This document shows positions 9,060-19,322 of a stretch of 33,997 bases of DNA, piece by piece. The DNA is from Hyphomicrobiales bacterium (GTDB lineage: Bacteria > Pseudomonadota > Alphaproteobacteria > Rhizobiales > Beijerinckiaceae). The stretch spans positions 1 through 33,997 of the forward strand of contig JAIXUP010000002.1 in the NCBI GenBank assembly GCA_027483505.1, in the 5' to 3' direction. A program made the translations under genes and the position numbers. The notes beneath the pieces were generated by a model. The model worked only from the letters and a program-made list of their open reading frames with translations, had not been told where the DNA came from and did no database searches. Within the stretch, counting starts at the first letter, position 1; each line of letters begins with the position of its first letter.

Positions 9060-9076
9060 CTAGGGAGAAGACCATC

Positions 9077-10363
9077 ATGACCACCATGCTTCACAAGGCA
9101 GGCGTGTTTGCTTTTGCGCTCGCCGCTTCCGCGGCAGCCTATGCGACATCCGTCAGCGCGCAGACCGTGAACCTGCGTTATCTGTGCTATGCCGACGCAA
9201 ATGAATGCGATGTCACGCGCGAGTTGCTGGATCGCTTCGAGAAGGCCAATCCGACCATCAAGGTCACCATCGACAAGGTCGGCTTCGCCGTCATCCGCGA
9301 ACAGCTCGAAACCCGCCTGCAGGGCGGCGAAGCGCCGGACATGGCCCGCGTCACCAATCTGGGCGGCCTCAACAGGTATTATCTCGACCTGCGCCCCTAC
9401 ATCAACGCGGCCAACTGGGAAACCAACTTTGCCTCGACGCTGCCCTGGATGCGGGTGGGGCCGAATGACAAGGGCATTTACGGCTGGATGACGCAGCTCA
9501 CCGTGACCGGCCCCTTTGTGAACAAGACCATGTTCGATCAGGCCGGCGTCAAGATGCCGGCGCCCGGCGCGACCTGGGATGACTGGGCCAAGGCCACCGG
9601 CGAAGTCCAGAAGAAGCTGAAGGTGTATGCCGGCATGGTCATGGACCGCACCGGCCACCGCTTTGCCGGCCCGGCGATTTCCTATGGCGCGAAGTATTTC
9701 GACGCCTCCGGCAACCCGAGCGCAGTGGTCGATGACGGCTTCAAGGCCATGACCGAGCGCATGATTACCTGGCACAAGGACGGCTTGATGCCGCAGGACC
9801 TGTGGCCGGGCGCGGCCGGCGCCAAGTGGAAGAACGCCGGCGACATGTTCATCAATGGCGACGTGGTGATGCACATCGCCGGGTCCTGGATGATCCAGAA
9901 GTTCCAGTCCGACATCGGCGACAAGTTCGAGTGGATCGCGCCGGCCCAGCCCTGCGGCCCGGCCGGCTGCTCGGCCATGCCAGGCGGAGCGGCGATGGTG
10001 GCGTTCAAATCCACCAAGCACCCGGCCGAAGTGGCCAAGGTCATGGAATTCATGGTGTCCGAGCCTATCCTGACCGAGTATTATGAGAAGACGGTCCAGA
10101 TTCCGGCCCACAAGGGCATCGCCGCCAAGGGCCTGAACTACGGCAAGGATGTCGGCCCCGCAACGCAGGCTGCTCTGAAGCAGTTCACCGCCGACTTCGA
10201 GAAAATCTCGCCGGTCGCGCACCAGCTTCAGGCCTATCAGCGCAACGTGGCGATCTTCAACGCCACCGTGAACTACGTCGCGCAGGCGATCACCGGCACG
10301 CTGACCACGGCACAGGCCTACGCCAAGGTTCAGGAAGAGATCGACAACGCCGTCAAGCGGTGA
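9077..10363 (+). CDS. Carbohydrate ABC transporter, periplasmic substrate-binding protein
   Basis: This is a 428-residue family-1 (MalE-type) solute-binding protein that would capture a sugar in the periplasm and deliver it to the two permeases encoded next. A signal peptide covers about residues 1-29 (MTTMLHKAGVFAFALAASAA, ending VSAQ). The mature protein has the usual opening LLDRFEKANPTIKVTIDKVG, then LQGGEAPDMARV and the conserved FINGDVVMHIAGSWM. The ATG at 9077 is chosen because AGGGAG lies 9 bases upstream and it starts the signal peptide; the frame is open further upstream. Cys residues near the mature N-terminus (YLCYADANECD) and at QPCGPAGCSAM might form disulfides. The following gap of 185 bases contains hairpins. 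The ligand is not known from sequence alone; the GH31 enzyme in the operon points to an alpha-glycoside. Confidence 0.92.
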   Translation: MTTMLHKAGVFAFALAASAAAYATSVSAQTVNLRYLCYADANECDVTRELLDRFEKANPTIKVTIDKVGFAVIREQLETRLQGGEAPDMARVTNLGGLNRYYLDLRPYINAANWETNFASTLPWMRVGPNDKGIYGWMTQLTVTGPFVNKTMFDQAGVKMPAPGATWDDWAKATGEVQKKLKVYAGMVMDRTGHRFAGPAISYGAKYFDASGNPSAVVDDGFKAMTERMITWHKDGLMPQDLWPGAAGAKWKNAGDMFINGDVVMHIAGSWMIQKFQSDIGDKFEWIAPAQPCGPAGCSAMPGGAAMVAFKSTKHPAEVAKVMEFMVSEPILTEYYEKTVQIPAHKGIAAKGLNYGKDVGPATQAALKQFTADFEKISPVAHQLQAYQRNVAIFNATVNYVAQAITGTLTTAQAYAKVQEEIDNAVKR

Positions 10364-10365
10364 AG

Positions 10366-10383
10366 TCGGGGGCTCGCGCCCGA
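10366..10383 (+). other. Short GC-rich hairpin just after the binding-protein stop codon
   Basis: TCGGGGGCTCGCGCCCGA can fold with a mostly paired stem immediately after the stop codon. Such structures commonly protect the 3' end of an abundant binding-protein message. There is no T-run, so full termination is unlikely. Confidence 0.35.
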
Positions 10384-10403
10384 ACCTCACGTGCATATCC
10401 CTG

Positions 10404-10432
10404 TCATGGCCGCCGGATGACGGCGGCCATGA
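10404..10432 (+). terminator. Perfect 11-pair hairpin between binding protein and first permease
   Basis: TCATGGCCGCC (10404-10414) and GGCGGCCATGA (10422-10432) are exact reverse complements around a 7-base loop. No T-run follows, so it is more likely an attenuating or stabilising hairpin that leaves more message for the binding protein than for the permeases, as in malE-malF type operons. Confidence 0.6.
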
Positions 10433-10548
10433 TGCCGGCCCGCCCTCCGCCTGGATGAGGCGGCGATTGTGGCGGCAAGCCCGGATCTGCGACAGACAAC
10501 ACGGCGGTCCGCCGATTTCACAGCACCACCAGGTGGTAGGACAGGTTC

Positions 10549-11787
10549 ATGACGCCTCCGTCTCCTGCGCCCACGACAGCCGCAGCCCCTGCCCTCAACC
10601 CTGTTGCCTGGGGCTGGAAGACGCTGGGCGATGTGCTCGACGGGCCGTTCCGCGCCTTGCAGGGCCATATCGGGGCGAACCGGATGGCCTATGTCTTCCT
10701 CGTTCCGAACCTGCTGGTGTTCGGCCTGTTCTCGTTCTGGCCGATGATCCTGAATTTCTACATCGCCTTCACTGGCGGACAATCGGTGCTGTTGGCTGAG
10801 CGGCCCTTCGTCGGCCTGAGCAATTTCAAGGAGTTGCTCGACTGCCCGAGCTATCTTGACCCGCGCACCTGCCCGGTGGCCGGCTTCTCGTTCTGGACGG
10901 GGCTGTGGAACACGCTGTTCTTCGCCGTCGTGCAGGTGCCGATCATGATCGTGGTGGCGCTGGTGACGGCGGTCGTGCTCAACCGGGACATACGGGCACG
11001 CGGCTTCTGGCGGGCGGTGTTCTTCTATCCGGTGATGCTGTCGCCGGTCGTGATCGCCGTGATCTGGGACTGGATCCTGAAGCGGCGCGGTATCCTGAAT
11101 GCGCTGCTCGACGACGGGACAACGGCCTGGAACAGTCTGGTCGGCGGCCCGGGCTATTTCGGCGTTCTCCTGGCTTTCGGCCTTTTGATCGGCTGGCCCG
11201 TGGGCAGCCTGCTCGCCGGGCGCGTCAAGACCCTGCCGCCATCGCTGCTGCGTCTGGGCTGCGCTGTCCTTGCCGCCGCCGCGCTCGGCTTGCTGGCGGG
11301 ACGCTCGGGCCTGACGCTGGCCGACTACCGTCCGATCAACTGGCTGATCGACACGCGCTCGGGCTGGCCGATGTTCTGGGTGATCTTCGTCTACACGTGG
11401 GGGCATCTGGGCTTTTACATGCTGATCCTGCTGGCCGGCTTGCAGGCCATCCCCAAGGACCTCTACGAGGCGGCGGAGATGGACGGCACCTCCAAGTCCC
11501 GCGCCTTCTGGCGCATCACGCTGCCACTTCTGATGCCCACCATGATCGTTGTGCTGGTGCTGAGCCTGATCCGGGCCTTCCAGGTCTTCGACGAGGTCTA
11601 TGTCCTGACCGGCGGCGGGCCGGGACAGGCGACCAAGATGATCATCCAGCACATCTACGAGAGCGCCTTCATCGGCGACGCCAAACGCTATGGCATTGCG
11701 GCGGCATCATCGGTGCTGGTGGCGGGGCTGCTGTTGATCCTCACGCTCGGCCAGTTGGCGGCGACCAGAAAGAAGGCGGGCGGATGA
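10549..11787 (+). CDS. Carbohydrate ABC transporter permease 1 (MalF/UgpA type) with an extra membrane insert
   Basis: This 412-residue inner-membrane protein is the first channel subunit of the sugar importer. Recognisable parts are the N-terminal membrane segment AYVFLVPNLLVFGLFSFWP (about 47-65), the core segments from WTGLWNTLFF onward and the EAA loop that contacts the ATPase (LYEAAEMDGTSKSRAFWRIT, about 305-324). MalF/UgpA-type permeases of this group usually have about 290-330 residues. Here residues about 190-262 form an extra stretch with two hydrophobic segments (GVLLAFGLLIGWPVGSLLAG and CAVLAAAALGLLAG), placed between WDWILKRRGILNALL and the WPMFWVIFVYTW segment. The 4-base ATGA overlap with the next gene shows translational coupling. 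The substrate is unknown. Confidence 0.9.
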   Translation: MTPPSPAPTTAAAPALNPVAWGWKTLGDVLDGPFRALQGHIGANRMAYVFLVPNLLVFGLFSFWPMILNFYIAFTGGQSVLLAERPFVGLSNFKELLDCPSYLDPRTCPVAGFSFWTGLWNTLFFAVVQVPIMIVVALVTAVVLNRDIRARGFWRAVFFYPVMLSPVVIAVIWDWILKRRGILNALLDDGTTAWNSLVGGPGYFGVLLAFGLLIGWPVGSLLAGRVKTLPPSLLRLGCAVLAAAALGLLAGRSGLTLADYRPINWLIDTRSGWPMFWVIFVYTWGHLGFYMLILLAGLQAIPKDLYEAAEMDGTSKSRAFWRITLPLLMPTMIVVLVLSLIRAFQVFDEVYVLTGGGPGQATKMIIQHIYESAFIGDAKRYGIAAASSVLVAGLLLILTLGQLAATRKKAGG

Positions 11788-12862
11788 TCACGACCACCGA
11801 CGTCACCGGCTTTATGGGCGCACGGCGCGGCCGCAGCGGGCTGCACTGGACCGACTGGCTGTCCTACATCTATCTCGCCATCGGCGTGATGCTGGTGCTC
11901 CTGCCGATCTTCTGGATGTTCATGTCCTCGATCAAGTCGCCGCGCGCGCTGGTCGAGAACGACCCGCGCCTGCTGCCCTATGAGCAGGTGACGACGCCGG
12001 CGCCGGACGGCCAGCGGCAACTGAGCGTTTTCGTGCTGACCCGGCCGGACGGCAGCAAGGCGGACGTCGCCTTCGTCGGCCCGCGCGGCGCCAATGCGCG
12101 CGTCTATGAGCTGGGCAAGCCCGGCGACATCTTCGAGGCGCCGCGCACGGCGCTCAGCCGCAAGGACGTGATCAGCCCGCGCTGGGAGAACTACACCGAT
12201 CCGACCATCGGCTCGACCCAGTCGCGCACCTTCAACTTCCTGCGCTATTTCTGGAATTCGACCTTCGTCACGGTCGTGGCCACCCTGATGACGCTGGTGG
12301 TCAACGCGATGGCCGCCTTCGCCCTGTCGAAGTACAAGTTCAAGGGCCGCGATGCGATCGTGCTGGTCATCGTGGCGACTTTGCTGATCCCGCCGACCGT
12401 GATCCTCGTGCCGCTGTTCATCACCGTCAGCTCGCTCGGCATGCTCAACTCGCTCTGGGGCGTCATCATTCCTGCCGTCGCCACCCCGACCGGCGTGTTC
12501 CTGCTGCGCCAGTACATGCTGACCATCCCCGATGAACTGCTGGAAGCCGCGCGGATGGATGGCGCGTCCGAGTGGAAGATCTTCTGGCGGATCATGCTGC
12601 CGCTGTCGATGCCGGCGCTGTCGGTGCTGGCCATCCTGTCGGTGATGTGGCGCTGGAACGACTTCATGTGGCCGCTGATCGTGCTGACCCAGTCCGAAGT
12701 GTTCACGCTGCAGCTCGGTTTGTCGACCTTCAAGGGCGAGCTGAACGACAACATGCACTATCTGCTTGCGATGACGGTGCTGACCTTGATGCCGGTCACG
12801 CTGGTGTTCGTGTTCCTGCAGAAGCACATCACCACTGGCATCGCCAATACGGGGTTGAAATA

Positions 12863-12863
<1 letters not shown>
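11784..12863 (+). CDS. Carbohydrate ABC transporter permease 2 (MalG/UgpE type) with a periplasmic insert
   Basis: This 359-residue inner-membrane protein is the partner permease. A first membrane segment ([20 protein letters not shown], about 29-48) is followed by a long hydrophilic stretch at about 52-150. That stretch is rich in beta-like sequence, for example [20 protein letters not shown], and is longer than in ordinary MalG proteins of about 280 residues. The core with five further membrane segments then begins at [16 protein letters not shown], and the EAA loop is [20 protein letters not shown]. Its start overlaps the first permease by 4 bases, and its stop overlaps the ATPase start by one base (TAATG), so the three are one transcription unit. 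The insert may contact the binding protein or the sugar; that is inference. Confidence 0.92.
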
Positions 12864-13960
<1,097 letters not shown>

Positions 13961-13968
13961 GTTCAGAC

Positions 13969-16332
13969 ATGCGCATCTTCCAGAACGCGGGCGCCTTCAG
14001 TCCGCATCCCCATGGCCTTGAAGCGGCCCTCGACGGCGGCTGGCGTCTTCGCATCCGGTCCATGGCGCCGCATCTGATGCGCATCGTGGTCGAGCCGGCC
14101 GGCGGCCTGCCGCTCGATCGCAGCTGGATGGTGGCGCCGCAGGGTGATGTCCCATGGGGGGGACGCAACCGCGACGATATGGCAGGGTTCGATCCGCCGG
14201 TGACCGAACTTGTCCTGCAGGATGGCGGCGCGATGCTGACGGGCGGCGATTTTCGCGTCCGCATCGGCACCCGGCCTTTCAGGCTCGATGTGGAGCAGCG
14301 TGTCGGCGATGCCTGGCTGCCCTGGGTCAGCGACCGGGAGACCGGCGGCTTCGCGCTCACCGAAAACGGCCGTCATATCCGGCATTTCCAGCACAGGCCG
14401 TTCGGCGACAGGCATTTTGGCCTCGGCGACAAGACAGGACCGCTGGACCGGACGGGCCGCCGCTTCCGCATCCTGCAGCTCGACGCGCTCGGCTATGATG
14501 CCGAGATCGGTGATCCGCTCTACAAGCACGTGCCCTATCTGGCGGTGCAGTCAGGCGACGTGACGGGCGGACTGTTCTACGATTCGCTCGCGCCGATGAC
14601 CTTCGATGTCGGGGCGGAGCGCTCGAACTATCACGGCATCTACCGCTATGTGGAGGCCGAGGAGCCGGGGTTTGACCTCTGGCTCATCGCGGGGCCGGAC
14701 CTCGCGGCCGTGACGCGCCGCTTCACCCTGCTGACGGGCCGCCCCGCCCTGCCGCCGCGCTGGAGCTTCGGCTTCGCCTTCACCACCATGCACCATGCCG
14801 ATGACCCCAACGCCCAGGCGGTCATCAGCGCTTTCGCGGACCGCTGCAGGGCAGAGCAGATTCCGATCAGCGCGATCCATTTCGGATCCGGCTATTCGAG
14901 CCGCGGCAAGCGGCGCTATGTCTTCACCTGGAACCGGGACAAGTTTCCGGACCCGGCCGCGCTGTTCGCCAAGCTGTCGGCGATGGACCTGCCCACCGTC
15001 GCCAACCTCAAGCCGGTGCTGATCGACGACCATCCAGACTATGCCGAGGTCAAGGCGGCGGGCGGCTTCATCAAGGATGCGTCGGGCGAGCCGGTGCTGG
15101 AGCAGTTCTGGGACGGGATGGGCTCTTATCTCGACTTCACCAATCCGGTGATGATCGCCTGGTGGCAGGAGCGGCTGAAGCGGCAGGTGCTGGATGTCGG
15201 TTTCACGGCAGGCTGGAACGACAACAACGAGTATGAAATAGGGCGCGAGGACGCGACGGCGACAGGCTTCGGAAAACCCTTCGCAGCGCCTGCCGCGCGG
15301 CCCCTGCACGCGCTCCTGATGACGCGCGCCAGTTTCGAGGCGACGCAGGCGCGCAGCCCCGCGTTGCGGCCCTTCACGATCACGCGGGCCGGCCCCGCGG
15401 GCCTGCAACGCTATGGCGAGACCTGGACGGGCGACAATTTCACCTCCTGGCACACGCTGAAATGGAACCTGCGCAATGCGCTTTCGCTGGCCCTGTCCGG
15501 GCAGTCCAAGGTCGGCCACGACATCGGAGGCTTCACCGGCCCCCGCCCGGGCCCGGAGCTGCTGTGCCGCATGGTCGAGATGGCGGCGTTGCATCCGCGC
15601 GCGGTGATGAACTCATGGAAGCCGGACGTCGCTTTCGGATGGGAGGCCGCCACCGTCCCCTGGCTGCATCCCGAGGTGCTGCCGCAGATCAAGGCCGCGC
15701 TCAACCTGCGCACAACCTTCCTGCCGCTGATGTACACACTGGCGCATCAGGCGCATCAGGACGGCTCGCCGATCATCCGGCCGCTGTTCCATGCCTTCCC
15801 GGACGATCCGCGCGCCTATGAGGATCAGGACGCGATGATGCTGGGGCCAGATGTGCTGTTCTCGCCGGTCGTCAGCGAAGGCGCGAGGACCAAGACCCAG
15901 TACCTGCCGAAAGGTCCGAAGGGCTGGATTGAGTTTCACTCCGGCACGCTTCATCCGGCGGGCAAGGCCGTCACGGTCAAGGCGCCGCTCGGCAGGCCGC
16001 CGGTCTTCGTGCGGGTCGGCGCTGCGCTGGCGCTCGCCGCCGCCACACCGGACGTGAAGCCGCATGACGCGCCGGCACGACGGCTCTATCTCGCGCTTGC
16101 CGGTTCGACCGGCCGCGGAACGGGCCGCCATTTCGAGGATGACGGCGTCAGCTGGGCTTTCCGCAAGGGCGAGGCCCTCGATCTGGACATGGCATGGCGC
16201 TGGACCAGTGAACGCGTCGACATTGCGCTGCGCAGGCGCGCCGGGCGGTTGGCCATGCCGGTACCCGGTGCGTGGTGCATCGATGCGCCGGGACTGGGCA
16301 AACGAAAGGTCGTGATCAAGCAGGAGGGATGA
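13969..16332 (+). CDS. Glycoside hydrolase family 31 (alpha-glucosidase-like)
   Basis: This 787-residue enzyme should hydrolyse an alpha-glycosidic bond by a retaining mechanism. An N-terminal beta-sandwich (about 1-255) contains HFGLGDKTGPLDRTG. It leads to the (beta/alpha)8 barrel starting at LPPRWSFGFAFTTM. The probable nucleophile is Asp418 in GWNDNNEYEI and the probable acid/base is Asp489 in RYGETWTGDN. GHDIGGFTGPRPGPELLCRM is a third family hallmark. There is no signal peptide, so it acts in the cytoplasm on imported sugar. It starts 8 bases after the ATPase and is the last gene of the operon. GH31 also includes alpha-xylosidases and sulfoquinovosidases. The WNDNNE motif differs from the sulfoquinovosidase form, and alpha-glucosidase is the most likely activity, but this is not proven. 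Confidence 0.9.
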   Translation: MRIFQNAGAFSPHPHGLEAALDGGWRLRIRSMAPHLMRIVVEPAGGLPLDRSWMVAPQGDVPWGGRNRDDMAGFDPPVTELVLQDGGAMLTGGDFRVRIGTRPFRLDVEQRVGDAWLPWVSDRETGGFALTENGRHIRHFQHRPFGDRHFGLGDKTGPLDRTGRRFRILQLDALGYDAEIGDPLYKHVPYLAVQSGDVTGGLFYDSLAPMTFDVGAERSNYHGIYRYVEAEEPGFDLWLIAGPDLAAVTRRFTLLTGRPALPPRWSFGFAFTTMHHADDPNAQAVISAFADRCRAEQIPISAIHFGSGYSSRGKRRYVFTWNRDKFPDPAALFAKLSAMDLPTVANLKPVLIDDHPDYAEVKAAGGFIKDASGEPVLEQFWDGMGSYLDFTNPVMIAWWQERLKRQVLDVGFTAGWNDNNEYEIGREDATATGFGKPFAAPAARPLHALLMTRASFEATQARSPALRPFTITRAGPAGLQRYGETWTGDNFTSWHTLKWNLRNALSLALSGQSKVGHDIGGFTGPRPGPELLCRMVEMAALHPRAVMNSWKPDVAFGWEAATVPWLHPEVLPQIKAALNLRTTFLPLMYTLAHQAHQDGSPIIRPLFHAFPDDPRAYEDQDAMMLGPDVLFSPVVSEGARTKTQYLPKGPKGWIEFHSGTLHPAGKAVTVKAPLGRPPVFVRVGAALALAAATPDVKPHDAPARRLYLALAGSTGRGTGRHFEDDGVSWAFRKGEALDLDMAWRWTSERVDIALRRRAGRLAMPVPGAWCIDAPGLGKRKVVIKQEG

Positions 16333-16434
16333 CAGCCATCCCGAGGCCGGCTGTTCCATCCTTGCCTTTCACCAGGCCGCCGTGTATCAGCGGCTCAGAT
16401 TTCCATTCATGTTGAGATGAGAGGGACGCCGTTC

Positions 16435-16845
16435 ATGGCTCGCGTCACCGTTGAAGACTGCATCGACAAGGTCGATAACCGCTTTGAACTCGTGCTGCTG
16501 GCGAGCCACCGCGCGCGCATGATCGCGTCGGGGTCGTCGATCCTCGTCGCGCGCGACAATGACAAGAACCCGGTTGTCGCCCTGCGCGAAATCGCCGATT
16601 CCAAGATCGCGCCCGGCGATCTCAAGGAAGATCTGATCCACTCGCTGCAGAAGCATGTGGAAGTGGACGAGCCAGAGCCCGAGACCGTGCCGATGCTGGC
16701 CAGCAGCGCGCCGGCCGCCGCCAAGGCCGCCAGCGTGGACGATGCCGATGTCGCTTTCGATCGCATGAGCGAGGAAGACCTGCTGCGCGGGCTCGACGGC
16801 CTCGTGGCGCCCTCGGGTAACAGCCGCGACGATGACGAGGACTGA
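16435..16845 (+). CDS. rpoZ: RNA polymerase omega subunit (RpoZ)
   Basis: Omega is the small subunit that helps the beta' subunit fold into RNA polymerase and, in many proteobacteria, forms part of a ppGpp site. The 136-residue protein begins [20 protein letters not shown] and continues [13 protein letters not shown] and [11 protein letters not shown], all typical. The C-terminal tail is acidic and ends SRDDDED, as in rhizobial homologues. The ATG at 16435 is chosen over an upstream in-frame ATG at 16417 because GAGGGA lies 8 bases before it and the family starts at MARVT. It is followed by a strong terminator and then rsh, the usual alphaproteobacterial order. Confidence 0.96.
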   Translation: MARVTVEDCIDKVDNRFELVLLASHRARMIASGSSILVARDNDKNPVVALREIADSKIAPGDLKEDLIHSLQKHVEVDEPEPETVPMLASSAPAAAKAASVDDADVAFDRMSEEDLLRGLDGLVAPSGNSRDDDED

Positions 16846-16876
16846 TCGCTGTCTGCTGAAAAGCTGGAACCAATCA

Positions 16877-16901
16877 CCCGGCCCGCAAGGCCGGGTTTTT
16901 T
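16877..16901 (+). terminator. Intrinsic terminator after rpoZ
   Basis: CCCGGCC (16877-16883) pairs with GGCCGGG (16889-16895) around a 5-base loop and is followed by six T residues. It lies about 30 bases after the rpoZ stop codon, so rsh is expected to have its own promoter in the 129 bases that follow. Confidence 0.9.
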
Positions 16902-17030
16902 GTTGTCCTGCAGGGATATGGAAGGCGCCGCGCTTTTTTCGCCGCGCCGTTGCCGAATTGTCTTGATGCAATGCGCGCCGCGCCGAATATTGGTGCCCGG
17001 CTCCAATCACGCAGTGGATCAAGCGCGCCC

Positions 17031-19223
17031 ATGATGCGGCAATACGAACTCGTCGACCGGGTCAAGCGTTACAACCCGAACGCCGACGAGGAGATGCTTG
17101 ATCGCGCCTATGTCTACGCGATGAAGGCGCATGGCTCGCAGAAGCGGGCCTCGGGTGACCCCTTCTTCGCGCACCCCCTCGAGGTCGCCGCGATCCTCAC
17201 CGACATGCGCCTTGATGATGCAACAATCATCGCGGCCGTCCTGCACGATACCGTCGAAGACACCGCCGCCACGATCGACGAGATCCGGCACCTGTTCGGC
17301 GACGAAATCGCCAGGCTCGTCGATGGGCTGACAAAGCTGAAGAAGCTCGACTTCGTCTCCAAGAAGGCGACGCAGGGTGAGAACTTCCGCAAGCTGCTGC
17401 TCGCCGTCGCAGCCGATGTGCGCGTGCTCCTGGTGAAGCTGGCGGACCGCCTGCACAACATGCGCACGCTCGACCACATGCGCAGCGACAAGCGCCTGCG
17501 CATCGCCGAGGAAACGGTCGAAATCTACGCGCCGCTGGCCGGGCGCATGGGCATGCAGGAAATCCGGGAGGAGCTGGAAGAACTCGCCTTCCGCCATATC
17601 AAACCCGATGCGCACGCGCTGATCACAGCCAAGCTGGCCGGCTTTGTCGATATCAACCAGGGGCTGATCGGCGAGATCGAGGCCGAGCTCGGTCAGCGTT
17701 TCGCCGAACGCGGCATCACGGCGACCGTCTCCGGGCGGGCCAAGCGGCCCTATTCGGTGTGGCGGAAGATGGAGCGCAAATCGATCTCGTTCGAGCAACT
17801 GTCCGACATCTTCGGGTTCCGCGTCATCGTGCCCAATGTCGAGGACTGCTACCGCGTGCTCGGCGTGATCCACACGACCTGGGCCATGGTCCCGGGCCGC
17901 TACAAGGACTACATCTCGACGCCCAAGCAGAACGACTACCGCTCGATCCACACCACCGTCGTCGGTCCCGGCCATCAGCGCGTCGAACTGCAGATCCGGA
18001 CGGAAGGCATGGACCGCGTCGCCGAGTTCGGCGTTGCCGCCCATGCGATCTACAAGGACGGACGCACGATCAGCGCCAAGGACATGACCGAGTCGAGCGC
18101 CTACCAGTGGCTCCGGCGGACCGTGGACACCCTGGCCGAGAGCGCGAGCCCGGAGGAGTTCCTGGAGCACACAAAACTCGAACTGTTCCACGACCAGGTG
18201 TTCTGCTTCTCGCCCAAGGGGCTGTTGATCGCGCTGCCGCGCGGCGCCACGCCGATCGATTTCGCCTATGCCGTCCATACGGATGTGGGCAACTCAGCCG
18301 TCGGCTCAAAGATCAACGGCCGAAACGCGCCCCTGCTGACCGAATTGCAGAACGGCGACGAGGTCGAGATCGTGCGTTCGAACGGGCAGGTCCCGCCCGC
18401 AGCCTGGGAATCACTGGTGGTCACCGGCAAGGCCCGCGCCGCCATCCGGCGGGCCACGCGCGCTGCGGTTCGCCGGCAATATGCCGGGCTGGGACGGCAG
18501 ATCCTCGACCGCGCCTTCGACCGCGCCGGCCGTCCGCTGAACGACGAGAAGCTGAAGGCCGCCCTGCCCCGTCTGGCGCGCGCCAGCGTCGAGGATGTCC
18601 TGGCTTCGGTCGGGCGCGGCGAAATGTTCTCGGGCGACGTGGTGCGCGCTGTCTATCCCGATCTCGAAACCGAGAAACGGCCAATGCCGGAGGGCGGCGC
18701 CGGGCCGGGCTGGTTCGACCTCAAGCAGGGCGAGAACCTCAAGTTCAAGCTGCCCAAGGCCGACGATGGCAACGCCATTCCGATCGCAGGCATGGGCAGC
18801 GATCTGGCCGTGCGGTTCCCGCCCAATGGCGGGGCGGTGCCCGGTGACCGGATCGTCGGCATCATGAGCGCAGGCGAAGGCGTGACGATCTATCCGATCC
18901 AGTCGCCGGCCCTGGCTGCCTTCGACAACGAGCCCGAACGCTGGCTCGATGTGCGCTGGGACCTCGAAGACAAGCGCAAACGGCGTTTTCCCGCCCGCAT
19001 CGCCCTGCAATCGATCAACGAGCCGGGAACCCTTGCCCAGATCACCACGGTGATCGCCGAGCATGATGGGAACATCGACTCGGTCAAGATGGACCGGCCA
19101 AATTCCGACTTCACCGACATGACGGTCGATCTCACGGTCTGGGACCTCAAGCATCTCAACGCCATCATCAGCGAGTTGCGGCAAAAGCCCGTGGTCAGCG
19201 CGGTGGAGCGGATCATCGCCTGA
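17031..19223 (+). CDS. rsh: Bifunctional (p)ppGpp synthetase/hydrolase (RelA/SpoT homologue, Rsh)
   Basis: Rsh makes and degrades the alarmone (p)ppGpp and so runs the stringent response. The 730-residue protein has the full domain set. The HD hydrolase (about 20-190) has His72-Asp73 in VLHDTVEDT and the later KLADRLHNMRTL. The synthetase (about 240-345) has FGFRVIVPNVEDCYRVLG, GRYKDYISTPKQNDYRSIHT and VELQIRT. A TGS domain (about 388-450) follows, and a C-terminal ACT domain (about 655-730). Because the HD residues are intact, both activities are expected. The start at 17031 (MMRQYELVDRV) matches relatives; an upstream in-frame extension to 16950 is unlikely. The ribosome site is weak. In this group a single Rsh usually serves both roles. 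Confidence 0.96.
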   Translation: MMRQYELVDRVKRYNPNADEEMLDRAYVYAMKAHGSQKRASGDPFFAHPLEVAAILTDMRLDDATIIAAVLHDTVEDTAATIDEIRHLFGDEIARLVDGLTKLKKLDFVSKKATQGENFRKLLLAVAADVRVLLVKLADRLHNMRTLDHMRSDKRLRIAEETVEIYAPLAGRMGMQEIREELEELAFRHIKPDAHALITAKLAGFVDINQGLIGEIEAELGQRFAERGITATVSGRAKRPYSVWRKMERKSISFEQLSDIFGFRVIVPNVEDCYRVLGVIHTTWAMVPGRYKDYISTPKQNDYRSIHTTVVGPGHQRVELQIRTEGMDRVAEFGVAAHAIYKDGRTISAKDMTESSAYQWLRRTVDTLAESASPEEFLEHTKLELFHDQVFCFSPKGLLIALPRGATPIDFAYAVHTDVGNSAVGSKINGRNAPLLTELQNGDEVEIVRSNGQVPPAAWESLVVTGKARAAIRRATRAAVRRQYAGLGRQILDRAFDRAGRPLNDEKLKAALPRLARASVEDVLASVGRGEMFSGDVVRAVYPDLETEKRPMPEGGAGPGWFDLKQGENLKFKLPKADDGNAIPIAGMGSDLAVRFPPNGGAVPGDRIVGIMSAGEGVTIYPIQSPALAAFDNEPERWLDVRWDLEDKRKRRFPARIALQSINEPGTLAQITTVIAEHDGNIDSVKMDRPNSDFTDMTVDLTVWDLKHLNAIISELRQKPVVSAVERIIA

Positions 19224-19322
19224 CGGTTCGTGGATCGCCGCGAAACCGGGCGGCGTGTTTTGGCTCTGGACCTGCATCAGGACATGCGCCATTGAGGCCT
19301 CCCACAACGGAAGGATCAAAGC

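Noticed and set aside
10387..11652. A 421-codon minus-strand frame opposite permease 1
   Set aside because: Rich in Gln, His, Arg and Asp as expected of antisense to a membrane-protein gene; no family features.
16327..16341. GGATG-ACAGC-CATCC hairpin at the end of the GH31 gene
   Set aside because: Five pairs and no T-run; too weak to call the terminator of the sugar operon.
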